A model generated the notes under the pieces. It saw nothing but the letters and a program-made list of their open reading frames with translations, searched no databases and was not told the origin of the DNA. Positions 18,264 to 26,947 of a stretch of 64,000 bases of DNA are shown here, one piece after another. Both the position numbers and the translations under genes were made by a program. This stretch comes from Stenotrophomonas beteli (GTDB lineage Bacteria; Pseudomonadota; Gammaproteobacteria; Xanthomonadales; Xanthomonadaceae). Location of the stretch: positions 1-64,000 of the forward strand of contig NZ_LLXV01000049.1 in NCBI RefSeq assembly GCF_001431665.1, read 5' to 3'. Each line of letters starts with the position of its first letter. Position 1 is the first letter of the stretch.

Positions 18264-19505
18264 ATGGACGGCAACGGCGGCAGGGACGGCATCAATGACG
18301 ATCGGCCGGGACTGGACCACCTGGCAGTGGTGGCATTGACGCTGCTGGTCGGCGGCAGCGTGATCGCGCTGGTCGGGCAGCACACGGCCGCGCAGGCCGG
18401 CCCGGCCATCGTGCTGAGCCTGCTGCTGGCCGCGCTCGGGGCAGGCCTGGTGCTGTGTTGCCTGCACGATCTGGTGGTGCGGCAACCCGACGCGCAGGGC
18501 CTGCATGGGTTGCTGGTGGCCGGCTGGGGGCCGCAGCTGGCCGGCGTGCTCGGCGGTGTGCTGCTGCTGGAACTGGTGGTGACCGCGGCGGGTGCGGCGC
18601 AATCCTCCGCCAGCCACCTGCACGCAATGCTGGCCCTGTTCGGAGTCCAGGCCGATCACACGGTGCCGGTACAGCTGACCGCCACGGTGGCATTGCTGGT
18701 GCTGGGCGCAACCGCCCTGCTGCCAGCGCGGGTGGTGGCGCTGGTGGCCTGTGCGCTGCTGACGGTAAAGATCGGCATCGGGCTGCTGCTGCTCACGCTG
18801 GCGGCGCGGTATGTGCACTACGCGCACTGGGTTCCCTGGCTGCCGGACGCCACCGCACCGTATCGCTTCGGTCTGGGCGGCGTGCTGGCCGCTGCGGTGC
18901 CGCTGCTGGGCGTGTTTGCCAGCGTCGGGTTGGCACTGGGCTTTCCCGCGCTGCGGCGGCAACAGCGGCGCGGGCATCCCGGCGTACTGACACTGTCGTC
19001 GCTGCTGGCGATGGTATGGCTGATCCTGCTGGCGGCGCTGCAGGCTGGCCTGGTCGAGTTTCCGGCGCTGGCCAGTACGCGGCCGTTGTCGGTGGCCCTG
19101 CAGGGCCATCCGCCGTTGCAGTGGATGCTGCCGCTGCTGCCGTTGGCCGGCGCCGCTGGCCTTGCCGCGTTGCAGGTGGTGCTGCTGACGCTGGCGGTGC
19201 AGCTGGCGATGGCACTCCGGCCTGCACCGTATGCCACTGCGTGGCGACCAAGGCTGGTGGCGGTGGTGCTGTCGGCGACGTTGCTGGCGTTGTGGGTACC
19301 GGCGGGGGCGTTGCCGGTGCTGCCGGGCGCAGCCGCGCTGCTGGTGATGGGCATGCTGTGCCTGGCGGTGCTGCGACCGCGCCCGCCTGCAGCGGCGCAG
19401 GGTCCGTTGCGCTGGCCGGCCCTGCTGATGCCGTTGCTGGCGCCGATGGCGGCGATCCTGTGCCTGCTGGCGGCACTGGCGCGGCTGCGGGCGTGGCCGG
19501 GCTGA
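18264..19505 (+). CDS. polytopic membrane protein, permease-like
   Basis: This 413-residue, very hydrophobic protein has about eleven to twelve predicted helices. It weakly resembles APC-type amino acid permeases: SLLLAALGAGLVLCCLHDLV near the front and YVHYAHWVPWLPDATAP before a later helix. The glycine-rich substrate motif of classical permeases is poorly kept, so substrate and direction are unknown. The ATG at 18264 has AAGGGA seven bases upstream and was chosen over in-frame ATGs at 18207 and 18225. It follows waaA on the same strand after 218 gene-free bases and converges on tolC with a terminator between. Confidence 0.65.
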   Translation: MDGNGGRDGINDDRPGLDHLAVVALTLLVGGSVIALVGQHTAAQAGPAIVLSLLLAALGAGLVLCCLHDLVVRQPDAQGLHGLLVAGWGPQLAGVLGGVLLLELVVTAAGAAQSSASHLHAMLALFGVQADHTVPVQLTATVALLVLGATALLPARVVALVACALLTVKIGIGLLLLTLAARYVHYAHWVPWLPDATAPYRFGLGGVLAAAVPLLGVFASVGLALGFPALRRQQRRGHPGVLTLSSLLAMVWLILLAALQAGLVEFPALASTRPLSVALQGHPPLQWMLPLLPLAGAAGLAALQVVLLTLAVQLAMALRPAPYATAWRPRLVAVVLSATLLALWVPAGALPVLPGAAALLVMGMLCLAVLRPRPPAAAQGPLRWPALLMPLLAPMAAILCLLAALARLRAWPG

Positions 19506-19549
19506 GCACAGGCTGCGCCCGGCGTGCAGGCGCCCACGCCATCGGCCAC

Positions 19550-19576
19550 AAAAAAAGCCACCCTTGCGGGTGGCTT
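19550..19576 (-). terminator. intrinsic terminator of the tolC operon
   Basis: A 9-bp stem (AAGCCACCC / GGGTGGCTT) with a TTGC loop is followed on the minus strand by a run of T. It lies about 25 bases beyond the tolC stop codon and may also act on the convergent permease transcript. Confidence 0.85.
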
Positions 19577-19601
19577 CTTCGTTGCAGGCGGGGGCCCCGA
19601 C

Positions 19602-20960
19602 TCAGCGCGTGGTCGTGGCCGGATTGCCGGCATCCTGGGTCAGCAGGCGGTTGACGTCCTGCAGCTCGGCCACGTCCAGTGCGCCCAGCGACTGGCTCAG
19701 CAGCAGCCGGTTCTGCAGGAAGGTGTAGCGGGCCTGGGCGTAATCCAGCTGCGCCGAGAACAGGATGCGCTGGTTCTGGATCACGTCCAGCACGGTACGG
19801 GTACCGACTTCCAGGCCGACCTGCGAGGCGTCGTAGGCGCTCTGTGCCGAGACCACGGCCAGACGGCGCGCTTCCACCTCGCTGATGCCCTGCACCAGGG
19901 TCTGGTAGGCATTGCGGGTGTTGCGGTCCAGCGCACGCTTCTGCTGCTCGTAACCGTCCTGGGCAATGTCACGCTGGGCCAGCGCCTGGCGCACGCCGGA
20001 CTGGGTGGCACCGCCGGAGAAGATCGGCACGCTCAGGGTCAGGCCGATGCTGTTGGTGCGTGCGTCCGGCGACAGCGAGCCGGCACCGGTGCTGTCACCC
20101 CAGGTGGCGGACTTGCCCCAGCTGCCGCCCAGCGACAGGGTCGGGTAGTGGCCACCACGGGCAGCCTGCACGCCGGCTTCGGCCGCGCTGACTTTCAATT
20201 CCTGCGCCTTCAGCGCCGGATTCTGGGTCGTGGCCTGCTGCACCAGCTCATCGATGTTGCCGCGGTTGGCCGGCACTTCCGGGCGGAAGTCCGCCGGCAG
20301 GCCGCGCAGGTTGACCACCGGCTGGCCGGTCAGTTCGGTCAGGGCCTGATAGTTATCGGCCAGGGTGTTCTGCGCAACGATGGTGTTGGCACGCGCCTGG
20401 TCGTACTGGGCGCGTGCTTCGTGCACGTCGGTGATCGGCGCCAGGCCCACTTCCAGGCGCTTGTCGGCGAAGTCGAACTGCTTCTTCGCGGCCGCTTCGT
20501 TGGTCTGTGCGGCGTTCAGCGATTCGATCGCCACCAGCACGTTGAAGTAGGCCGCCGAGGTGCGCACGATCAGGCTGTCGTTGGCCGAATCGAGGGTGAA
20601 GTCCGCCGCCTTGCTCAGCTCGCGCTGCGAACGCAGGTTGTTGATCTGGGTCCAGTTGAACAGCGTCTGGCTGCCGTCGATCGTGTAGGTGCGGCGCTTG
20701 CTGGTGACCGTGCCGGAGTTGGCATCGGCATTGGCTTCGCTGCGCGAACGGTTCAGCGTGGCCTGGCCGTTGATCTGCGGCAGCAGGGCGGCGCGCGCCT
20801 GCACGGCGCCTTCCTTGTCGTACAGCCGGGTCGATTCGGCGGCAGACAGCTGCGGATCGCCGTTGCGCGCCATTTCGTAGACCTGCAGCAGGTCGGCGGC
20901 ATGGGCGGACAACGGCAGCAGGGCAGTGGCCAGCGCAACAGCGAGGGATCGGCGGATCAT
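19602..20960 (-). CDS. tolC: TolC-type outer-membrane efflux channel
   Basis: This 452-residue outer-membrane factor forms the exit duct of tripartite efflux and type I secretion systems. The signal peptide is MIRRSLAVALATALLPLSAH, cleaved before ADLLQVYEMA, a typical TolC opening. Two internally similar coiled-coil halves are visible, with SAAYFNVLVAIESL and RNAYQTLVQGISEVEARRLA. The ATG at 20960 is chosen because it directly starts the signal peptide. It is the last gene of a leftward tetR-pcm-tolC operon, divergent from an MFP-RND pair. That is the arrangement reported for TolCSm of the SmeOP-TolCSm pump. Confidence 0.9.
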   Translation of the reverse strand: MIRRSLAVALATALLPLSAHAADLLQVYEMARNGDPQLSAAESTRLYDKEGAVQARAALLPQINGQATLNRSRSEANADANSGTVTSKRRTYTIDGSQTLFNWTQINNLRSQRELSKAADFTLDSANDSLIVRTSAAYFNVLVAIESLNAAQTNEAAAKKQFDFADKRLEVGLAPITDVHEARAQYDQARANTIVAQNTLADNYQALTELTGQPVVNLRGLPADFRPEVPANRGNIDELVQQATTQNPALKAQELKVSAAEAGVQAARGGHYPTLSLGGSWGKSATWGDSTGAGSLSPDARTNSIGLTLSVPIFSGGATQSGVRQALAQRDIAQDGYEQQKRALDRNTRNAYQTLVQGISEVEARRLAVVSAQSAYDASQVGLEVGTRTVLDVIQNQRILFSAQLDYAQARYTFLQNRLLLSQSLGALDVAELQDVNRLLTQDAGNPATTTR

Positions 20961-20976
20961 TGCGGCTTCCTTGGAC

Positions 20977-21624
20977 TCAGAGGTGGAACTGGGGTGCCGG
21001 GGCGGCACCGCGCAGGTAATCGATATCAGTCTCGAACAGGGACTCGGTGCTGCCGTCGGCCTTGACCAGCAGGGCCTCCATCGCCGGCGAACGGCCGTGG
21101 ATCACGAACAGGCGGCCACCCGGACGCAGCCACGAAGCAAACTGTGACGGCACCACGTCGACCGCACCAGTGACACAGATCACGTCAAAACGGCGGTCGG
21201 TCTGCCACGACAGGGCGTCGGCCACCTCCACGCGGATATTGTTGCCCAGGCCGGAGGCGTCCAGGCGCGCGCGCGCGGCAGCGGCCAGTTCGGCATCGAT
21301 TTCCAGGCTCAGCACATCGCGCGCCAGCGCGCCGATGCAGGCGGCCAGGAAGCCGCTGCCGGTGCCGATTTCCAGCACTTCGTCACCCGGCTGCAGATCC
21401 AGCGCCTGCAGGGTACGGCCCTCGATGACCGGCTTCATCATCTTCTGGCCATGGCCGATCGGCAGTTCGACATCGGCGTAGGCCAGTGCCCGGTGTGCAT
21501 CGGCGACAAAGGCCTCGCGCGGCAGGCGGGCCAGGACGTCGAGCACCTTGATGTCCAGCACGTCCCAGGGACGGATCTGCTGTTCCACCATCAGTTCGCG
21601 GGCGTGGGCGTAATCAATCGTCAT
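20977..21624 (-). CDS. pcm: protein-L-isoaspartate O-methyltransferase family protein
   Basis: This 215-residue cytoplasmic SAM-dependent methyltransferase would repair isoaspartyl residues or a related substrate. The family opening is present (RELMVEQQIRPWDV, LPREAFV), as are the SAM motif EIGTGSGFLAACIGALA and VICVTGAVDVVPS. Length fits Pcm (about 208-220). The ATG at 21624 (MTIDYAHA) is preferred over a TTG three codons earlier. It lies 16 bases upstream of tolC and is probably cotranscribed. A pcm gene between a tetR and tolC matches the S. maltophilia SmeOP-TolCSm locus; a functional link to efflux is not evident. Confidence 0.85.
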   Translation of the reverse strand: MTIDYAHARELMVEQQIRPWDVLDIKVLDVLARLPREAFVADAHRALAYADVELPIGHGQKMMKPVIEGRTLQALDLQPGDEVLEIGTGSGFLAACIGALARDVLSLEIDAELAAAARARLDASGLGNNIRVEVADALSWQTDRRFDVICVTGAVDVVPSQFASWLRPGGRLFVIHGRSPAMEALLVKADGSTESLFETDIDYLRGAAPAPQFHL

Positions 21625-21760
21625 GAGGTTCAAATCCAGCGCAGTGGGCCGGCCATTTTACCGGTGCCGGAGGCCGGCGGCGCGCCCAGAGCATCAGCTG
21701 CCGGGTGGCCGGGGTCGCAGTGCCGGAAGTCATCGCGACCTCCGGTTCGTTCAGTTTTGG

Positions 21761-22441
21761 TTATTCAGCCGTCCCGGCCCCTCGCGGCGCATAGGCGCGC
21801 AGGAAGAAGTCGATGCTGGCGGTCACATGGGCAAGAGGGTCACACGCCACCGGTGACAGTGGCATGCCGCACATCATATGCATGTGCACTTCGCCCTTGA
21901 CCAGGGTCAGGAACTGCTCGCCCGCTAGCGAATAATCAGTGATGTCCAGTTCGCCGCGCTCGGCGCGTGCCCGCAGGAAGTCAGCCAGGGCTTCGCAGGT
22001 ACGTTCCGGGCCTGCCTTCCAGAACAGCTCGCGCAGGCGTTCGTCGGTCTCTGGCGCCATCATCATGCGCTGGATCGAGATTGCCGCGTCGGAGGTGATC
22101 AGTTCGAAGAAGGCCAGTCCGATGCCGATCAGCTGGTCGCGGAGCGGGCCGTCCGCATCGGCCACGAACAGGGCATCGGGCAGCATTTCAATGCACTTTG
22201 ACTGCACGGCCTCGGAGAACAGGGTCTCCTTGTCGCCGAAGTGGCTGTACACAGTCAGCTTCGAAACGCCCGCCTGAGCAGCGATGGTGTCCATGCTCAC
22301 GCCGGTATAGCCCTGTTCGATGAACAGTGCCTTGGCTGCTTCAAGGATCGCCGCGCGCTTGCCGAGGTCCTTGGGACGCCCGGGTCCGACGGCCTTGGCA
22401 GCGGGCTTGGCCGACGGCTTGCGGGAAGTGGGAGAACTCAT
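21761..22441 (-). CDS. smeRo: TetR-family repressor of the SmeOP-TolC locus
   Basis: This 226-residue TetR regulator has a basic N-terminal tail (GPGRPKDLGKRAAILEAAKA) and the helix-turn-helix GVSMDTIAAQAGVSKLTVYS. The AefR/AcrR-like ligand domain is all-helical. It heads a leftward operon with pcm and tolC and is divergent from the MFP-RND genes, so it probably represses both directions from the shared intergenic region and is released by pump substrates. The symbol follows the published name for the gene in this arrangement. The ATG at 22441 is the first in frame. Confidence 0.8.
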   Translation of the reverse strand: MSSPTSRKPSAKPAAKAVGPGRPKDLGKRAAILEAAKALFIEQGYTGVSMDTIAAQAGVSKLTVYSHFGDKETLFSEAVQSKCIEMLPDALFVADADGPLRDQLIGIGLAFFELITSDAAISIQRMMMAPETDERLRELFWKAGPERTCEALADFLRARAERGELDITDYSLAGEQFLTLVKGEVHMHMMCGMPLSPVACDPLAHVTASIDFFLRAYAPRGAGTAE

Positions 22442-22474
22442 CGCGACAATACTAGACCAAGCGGTTCGATATTT

Positions 22475-22498
22475 ATACTATACCGGCCGGTTTATTAA
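22475..22498. promoter_or_regulatory. candidate TetR operator between smeRo and smeO
   Basis: A perfect ACCGGCCGGT core (22482-22491) is extended by AT-rich, mostly symmetric flanks (ATACTAT to the left, TTATTAA to the right). It sits in the 119-base divergent promoter region, the expected place for the TetR-type regulator to bind. AT-rich flanks in a GC-rich genome also mark the promoter. Confidence 0.55.
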
Positions 22499-22560
22499 AT
22501 TGGGCCGGCAGTCGCGGCTCTCCCCTTAGTTGCAACCCTGCGTTTTCAGGACGTTGACCG

Positions 22561-23691
22561 ATGAAGATCGTGCGCTGGATGGGCGGTATGGTGTGGGTGG
22601 CTGCGCTGGCAGCCTGTTCGGGACAGGAACAGGCGCCACAGGCGGCCGTGCCGGTACTGGTGGTTCACCCCGGCGAACAGGCCGGGCAGGCCCCGGCGGC
22701 GTTCCCGGGCACGGTACGTGCCCGCCAGGAAAGCCCGCTGTCGTTCCGTGTCGGTGGCAACCTGGTCAAGCGTCATGTCGATGCTGGCCAGCGGGTGAAG
22801 AAGGGCGACGTACTGGCCGAGCTGGACGTGGCCGACTTCGCACTGCAGGCGCGTGCCTCGCAGGCCCAGCTGGCCGCGGCCGAAGCCGATCTGGTGCGTG
22901 CCCGTGATGACCTGAAACGCTACCAGGTGCTGGCCGACCAGCAGCTGGTCAGCCGTTCACAGCTGGACCAGCAGTCTGCCGCCTTCAAGGCGGCGCAGGG
23001 CCAGGCCAATGCCGCCCGCGCCAACCTCGATGTACTGCGCAACCAGGCCGACTACGCGCAGCTGCGCGCACCGGCCGACGGTGTGATCGCCAGCCGCGAG
23101 GCCGAGGCCGGGCAGGTGGTCTCCGCCGGCCAGACCATCTTCAACCTGGCTGCCGACGGCGGGCGCGAAGTGCTGATCGATCTGCCCGAAGCCACCATCC
23201 GCGACTACGCGGTCGGCCAGCCGGTCGAAGTGGAGCTGTGGAACCGTCCGGGCCAGCGCCTGCCGGGCACGATCCGCGAGATCGCCGCCGCCGCCGATCC
23301 GCAGGCACGCACCTACGCCACGCGGGTCAGCCTGGCCGCCGATGCGCTGGCCGATGTCGAACTGGGCCAGAGTGCGCGCGTCTACAGCAGCGCCGGCCGC
23401 CACGGCACGCTGCAGTTGCCGCTGGGCGCGCTGCAGCGTGGTGCCAATGGTGCCGCCAGCGTGTGGGTGGTCGATCCGGCCAACAGCACATTGAAGGCTG
23501 CCGCGGTCACCACCGGTGCCTACGGCAGCGAGACGGTGCCGGTGCTGTCGGGTGTGGGCGCGGGTGACTGGGTGGTGGCTGCGGGTGGCCATCTGCTGCG
23601 CGCCGGCCAGCCGGTGATCGCCGTGGACCGGCAGAATCGTCCCGTGCTGAAGCCGGCCGCGCCGCCGGCTGCCGCCAAGGCCAAGGAGTAA
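22561..23691 (+). CDS. smeO: RND efflux periplasmic adaptor (MFP) lipoprotein
   Basis: This 376-residue membrane-fusion protein bridges an RND pump to TolC. A lipobox (VWVAALAACSG) predicts an acylated Cys near residue 19. The lipoyl/barrel-sandwich halves are LSFRVGGNLVKRHVDAGQRV and LRAPADGVIASREAEAGQVV, separated by a coiled-coil hairpin (ADLVRARDDLKRYQVLADQQ). Beta-barrel and membrane-proximal domains follow. It is divergent from the TetR gene and five bases upstream of the pump gene. The order matches smeO of S. maltophilia. Confidence 0.9.
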   Translation: MKIVRWMGGMVWVAALAACSGQEQAPQAAVPVLVVHPGEQAGQAPAAFPGTVRARQESPLSFRVGGNLVKRHVDAGQRVKKGDVLAELDVADFALQARASQAQLAAAEADLVRARDDLKRYQVLADQQLVSRSQLDQQSAAFKAAQGQANAARANLDVLRNQADYAQLRAPADGVIASREAEAGQVVSAGQTIFNLAADGGREVLIDLPEATIRDYAVGQPVEVELWNRPGQRLPGTIREIAAAADPQARTYATRVSLAADALADVELGQSARVYSSAGRHGTLQLPLGALQRGANGAASVWVVDPANSTLKAAAVTTGAYGSETVPVLSGVGAGDWVVAAGGHLLRAGQPVIAVDRQNRPVLKPAAPPAAAKAKE

Positions 23692-23695
23692 GCCG

Positions 23696-26600
23696 GTGCG
23701 CCGCTTCAATCTTTCCGAGTGGGCGCTGGCCAATCGTCCATTGGTGCTGTTTGCGATGCTCGCCTTCGCCCTGATCGGTGCGTGGTCGTACAAGCATCTG
23801 GGCCAGTCCGAAGATCCGCCCTTCACCTTCAAGGCGATGGTGGTGCGCACGTTGTGGCCGGGGGCCACCGCCGAGCAGGTCTCGCGGCAGGTGACCGAGC
23901 CGATCGAGAAGGCGTTGATGAACACCGGCGAGTACGAGTTCATCCGCTCGTATTCGCGCCCGGGTGAATCCCAGGTCATCTTCATGGCCCGCGACAGCCT
24001 GCGTTCCAGGCAGATTCCGGACCTGTGGTACCAGGTCCGCAAGCGCGTGGGCGACATCCGCGCGACGCTGCCGCGCGAGATCGTCGGCCCATTCTTCAAC
24101 GATGAGTTCGGCGACACCTACGGCAACATCTATGCGTTGACCGGCAAGGGCTTCGACTACGCGGTGATGCGCGACTACGCCGACCGCATCCAGCTGGAAC
24201 TGCAGCGCGTGCCCGACGTCGGCAAGATCGACCTGGTCGGCCTGCAGGACGAGAAGGTGTGGATCGAGTTGTCCAACACCCGGCTGGCAACGCTGGGCGT
24301 GTCAATGCAGCAGGTGCAGCAGGCGCTGGCCGACCAGAATGCGATCACCGGCACCAGCTTCTTCGAGACCGCCACCGATCGCGTGCAGCTGCGCGTGACC
24401 GGCCAGTTCAACGATATCGAAGCGATCCGCCAGTTCCCGATCCGCGCCGGTGACCGCACCGTGCATCTGGGCGACATCGCCGAGGTCAAGCGCGGCTTCG
24501 CCGATCCGGCGTCGCCGAAGATGCGCTTCATGGGCGAAGAGGCCATCGGGCTGGCCGTGGCAATGAAGGATGGCGGTGACATCCTCAAGCTCGGTGCCAA
24601 CCTCGATGCCGAGTTCCAGCGGCTGCAGAAGACCCTGCCGGCCGGCATGCAGCTGCGCAAGGTGTCCGACCAGCCGCAGTCGGTGGAGGAGTCGGTCGGC
24701 GAGTTCGTGCAGGTGCTGACCGAAGCGGTGGTGATCGTGCTGCTGGTCAGTTTCTTCTCGCTGGGCCTGCGCACCGGCCTGGTGGTAGGCGTGACCATTC
24801 CGCTGGTGCTGGCGATGACCTTCTTCGTCATGCACTACTTCGACATCGGCCTGCACAAGATCTCGCTCGGCGCGCTGGTGCTGGCGCTGGGCCTGCTGGT
24901 GGACGATGCGATCATCGCGGTGGAGATGATGGCCACCAAGATGGAGCAGGGCTACGACCGCCTGCGCGCGGCCAGTTTCGCCTGGGAATCGACCGCGTTC
25001 CCGATGCTGACCGGTACGTTGATCACCGCTGCCGGCTTCCTGCCGATCGCCACGGCGGCATCGAGCACCGGTGAATACACCCGCTCGCTGTTCCAGGTGG
25101 TGACCATCGCGCTGGTGGTGTCGTGGATCGCAGCGGTGTTGTTCATCCCGTACCTGGGCGACAAGATGCTGCCGGACCTGTTCAACCCGCAGCCACCGAA
25201 GCCGGGCAGCCTGTCCGCGCGCTGGCACGCCAAGCGCCAGCAGTGGGCTGACCGCTACCCGGCGCTGGCCAACCTGATCGCGCCGCCGCAGCACGGGCAC
25301 GACCATGATCCGTACCAGCGCCCGTTCTACCGCAGCTTCCGTCGCTTCCTCGACGCCTGCCTGCGCCGTCGCTGGTGGGTGATTGCCGCGACCGTCGCGC
25401 TGTTCGTGTTCTCGCTGATGATGTTCCGCTTCGTGCCGCAGCAGTTCTTCCCGGATTCGACCCGGCCGGAACTGATGGTGGATATCGAGCTGGCCGAGGG
25501 CGCGTCGCTGCGCTCGACCCAGGCCCAGGCCGAGAAGCTGGAAAAGCTGCTGCAGGGCCGCCAGGACATCGCCAACTACGTGTCCTATGTGGGCACCGGC
25601 TCGCCGCGCTTCTACCTGCCGCTGGACCAGCAGCTGCCGGCGACCAACTTCGCCCAGTTCGTGATCCTGGCCAAGGACACCAAGGCGCGTGAAACCGCCC
25701 GCAGCTGGCTGCTGAAGGAGGTGATCCCGCAGTTCCCGGACGTGCAGATGCGCGTGACCCGCCTGGAAAACGGCCCGCCGGTCGGCTACCCCGTGCAGAT
25801 GCGCATTTCCGGCGAGCACATCGAGCGGGTGCAGGCGATCGCCCGCCAGGTCGAGGCCAAGGTGCGCGAGAACCCGCACGTGATCAACGTCAACCTGGAC
25901 TGGAGCGAGCCGAGCAAGGTGGTGCGCCTGGTGATCGACCAGGAGCGCGCCCGCGCGCTGGGCGTGAGCAGTGCCCAGGTCAGCCAATTCCTGTCCAGCT
26001 CGCTGGCCGGGCAGTCGGTAAGCGTGTACCGCGAAGGTAACCGCCAGATCGAGATGCTGCTGCGTGGCCCGACCGACGAGCGCAACCAGCTGGAGCTGCT
26101 GTCGAGCCTGTCGATGCCGACCGCCAACGGTGGCAGCATCACGCTGTCGCAGGTGGCGACGATGGAGTACGGCTTCGAGGACGGCATCATCTGGCATCGC
26201 AACCGCCTGCCCACGGTGACCGTGCGTGCCGACATCGGCGATGGCATGCAACCGCTGGACGTGGTGCACCAGATCCTGCCGACGCTGGACGGCATCCGTG
26301 CCGAGCTGCCGAATGGCTACCTGCTGGAAACCGGCGGTACGGTGGAGGATTCGGCGCGTGGCCAGAACTCGATCAAGGCCGGCATGCCGCTGTTCCTGGT
26401 GGTGGTGGCCACGCTGCTGATGCTGCAGCTGCGCAGCTTCTCGCGTGCGGCGATGGTGCTGGTGACCGCGCCGCTGGGCATCATCGGTGCGACCCTGTTC
26501 CTGCTGCTGTTCCGCGCGCCGTTCGGCTTCGTGGCCTTGCTGGGCACGATCGCACTGGCCGGCATGATCATGCGCAACTCGGTGATCCTGATCGACCAGA

Positions 26601-26857
26601 TCCAGCAGGACATCGATGCCGGGCATGATCGCTGGCATTCGATCATCGACGCCACGGTACGCCGTTTCCGCCCGATCGTGCTGACCGCGCTTGCCGCGGT
26701 GCTGGCGATGATTCCGCTGTCGCGCAGCGCGTTCTACGGCTCGATGGCGATCTCGATCATGGGCGGCCTGATCGTGGGTACGGTGCTGACCCTGGTGTTC
26801 CTGCCGGCGCTGTACGCGGCCTGGTTCCGGGTCAAGCCGGACGAATCCGGGGCGTAA
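23696..26857 (+). CDS. smeP: RND efflux pump inner-membrane transporter
   Basis: This 1053-residue HAE1-type RND transporter should expel drugs and detergents using the proton gradient. The start is GTG at 23696 (RRFNLSEWALANRPLVLFAM), four bases after the smeO stop. Twelve membrane helices and two large periplasmic loops are evident. Helix 4 carries the proton-relay pair in LGLLVDDAIIAVEMMATKME. Repeats of the fold appear in the second half (GTIALAGMIMRNSVILIDQI, RPIVLTALAAVLAMIPLSRS). No outer-membrane gene follows, consistent with use of the divergent tolC. Substrates are not readable from sequence. Confidence 0.92.
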   Translation: MRRFNLSEWALANRPLVLFAMLAFALIGAWSYKHLGQSEDPPFTFKAMVVRTLWPGATAEQVSRQVTEPIEKALMNTGEYEFIRSYSRPGESQVIFMARDSLRSRQIPDLWYQVRKRVGDIRATLPREIVGPFFNDEFGDTYGNIYALTGKGFDYAVMRDYADRIQLELQRVPDVGKIDLVGLQDEKVWIELSNTRLATLGVSMQQVQQALADQNAITGTSFFETATDRVQLRVTGQFNDIEAIRQFPIRAGDRTVHLGDIAEVKRGFADPASPKMRFMGEEAIGLAVAMKDGGDILKLGANLDAEFQRLQKTLPAGMQLRKVSDQPQSVEESVGEFVQVLTEAVVIVLLVSFFSLGLRTGLVVGVTIPLVLAMTFFVMHYFDIGLHKISLGALVLALGLLVDDAIIAVEMMATKMEQGYDRLRAASFAWESTAFPMLTGTLITAAGFLPIATAASSTGEYTRSLFQVVTIALVVSWIAAVLFIPYLGDKMLPDLFNPQPPKPGSLSARWHAKRQQWADRYPALANLIAPPQHGHDHDPYQRPFYRSFRRFLDACLRRRWWVIAATVALFVFSLMMFRFVPQQFFPDSTRPELMVDIELAEGASLRSTQAQAEKLEKLLQGRQDIANYVSYVGTGSPRFYLPLDQQLPATNFAQFVILAKDTKARETARSWLLKEVIPQFPDVQMRVTRLENGPPVGYPVQMRISGEHIERVQAIARQVEAKVRENPHVINVNLDWSEPSKVVRLVIDQERARALGVSSAQVSQFLSSSLAGQSVSVYREGNRQIEMLLRGPTDERNQLELLSSLSMPTANGGSITLSQVATMEYGFEDGIIWHRNRLPTVTVRADIGDGMQPLDVVHQILPTLDGIRAELPNGYLLETGGTVEDSARGQNSIKAGMPLFLVVVATLLMLQLRSFSRAAMVLVTAPLGIIGATLFLLLFRAPFGFVALLGTIALAGMIMRNSVILIDQIQQDIDAGHDRWHSIIDATVRRFRPIVLTALAAVLAMIPLSRSAFYGSMAISIMGGLIVGTVLTLVFLPALYAAWFRVKPDESGA

Positions 26858-26876
26858 CCCTTTGGGTTCGCCCGTC

Positions 26877-26917
26877 GGGGTCGGATCCCTTTCCCTCTGG
26901 GAAAGGGATCCGACCCC
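26877..26917. repeat. 41-bp palindrome with GGATCC arms, copy 1
   Basis: Outer arms GGGGTCGGATCCCTTTCCC and GGGAAAGGGATCCGACCCC form a near-continuous hairpin with a CTCT-like centre. It lies between the convergent smeP and lysR genes, 20 bases after smeP. Related copies occur at 41177, 43178 and 60455. Confidence 0.85.
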
Positions 26918-26947
26918 ATGCATGAAGCATCCACGCAGGCCGTGGTT

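Noticed and set aside
22561..26857. Assigning the efflux genes to smeDEF
   Set aside because: smeDEF carries its outer-membrane gene downstream of the pump; here the tolC gene is on the other strand with pcm and tetR, which matches SmeOP-TolCSm.
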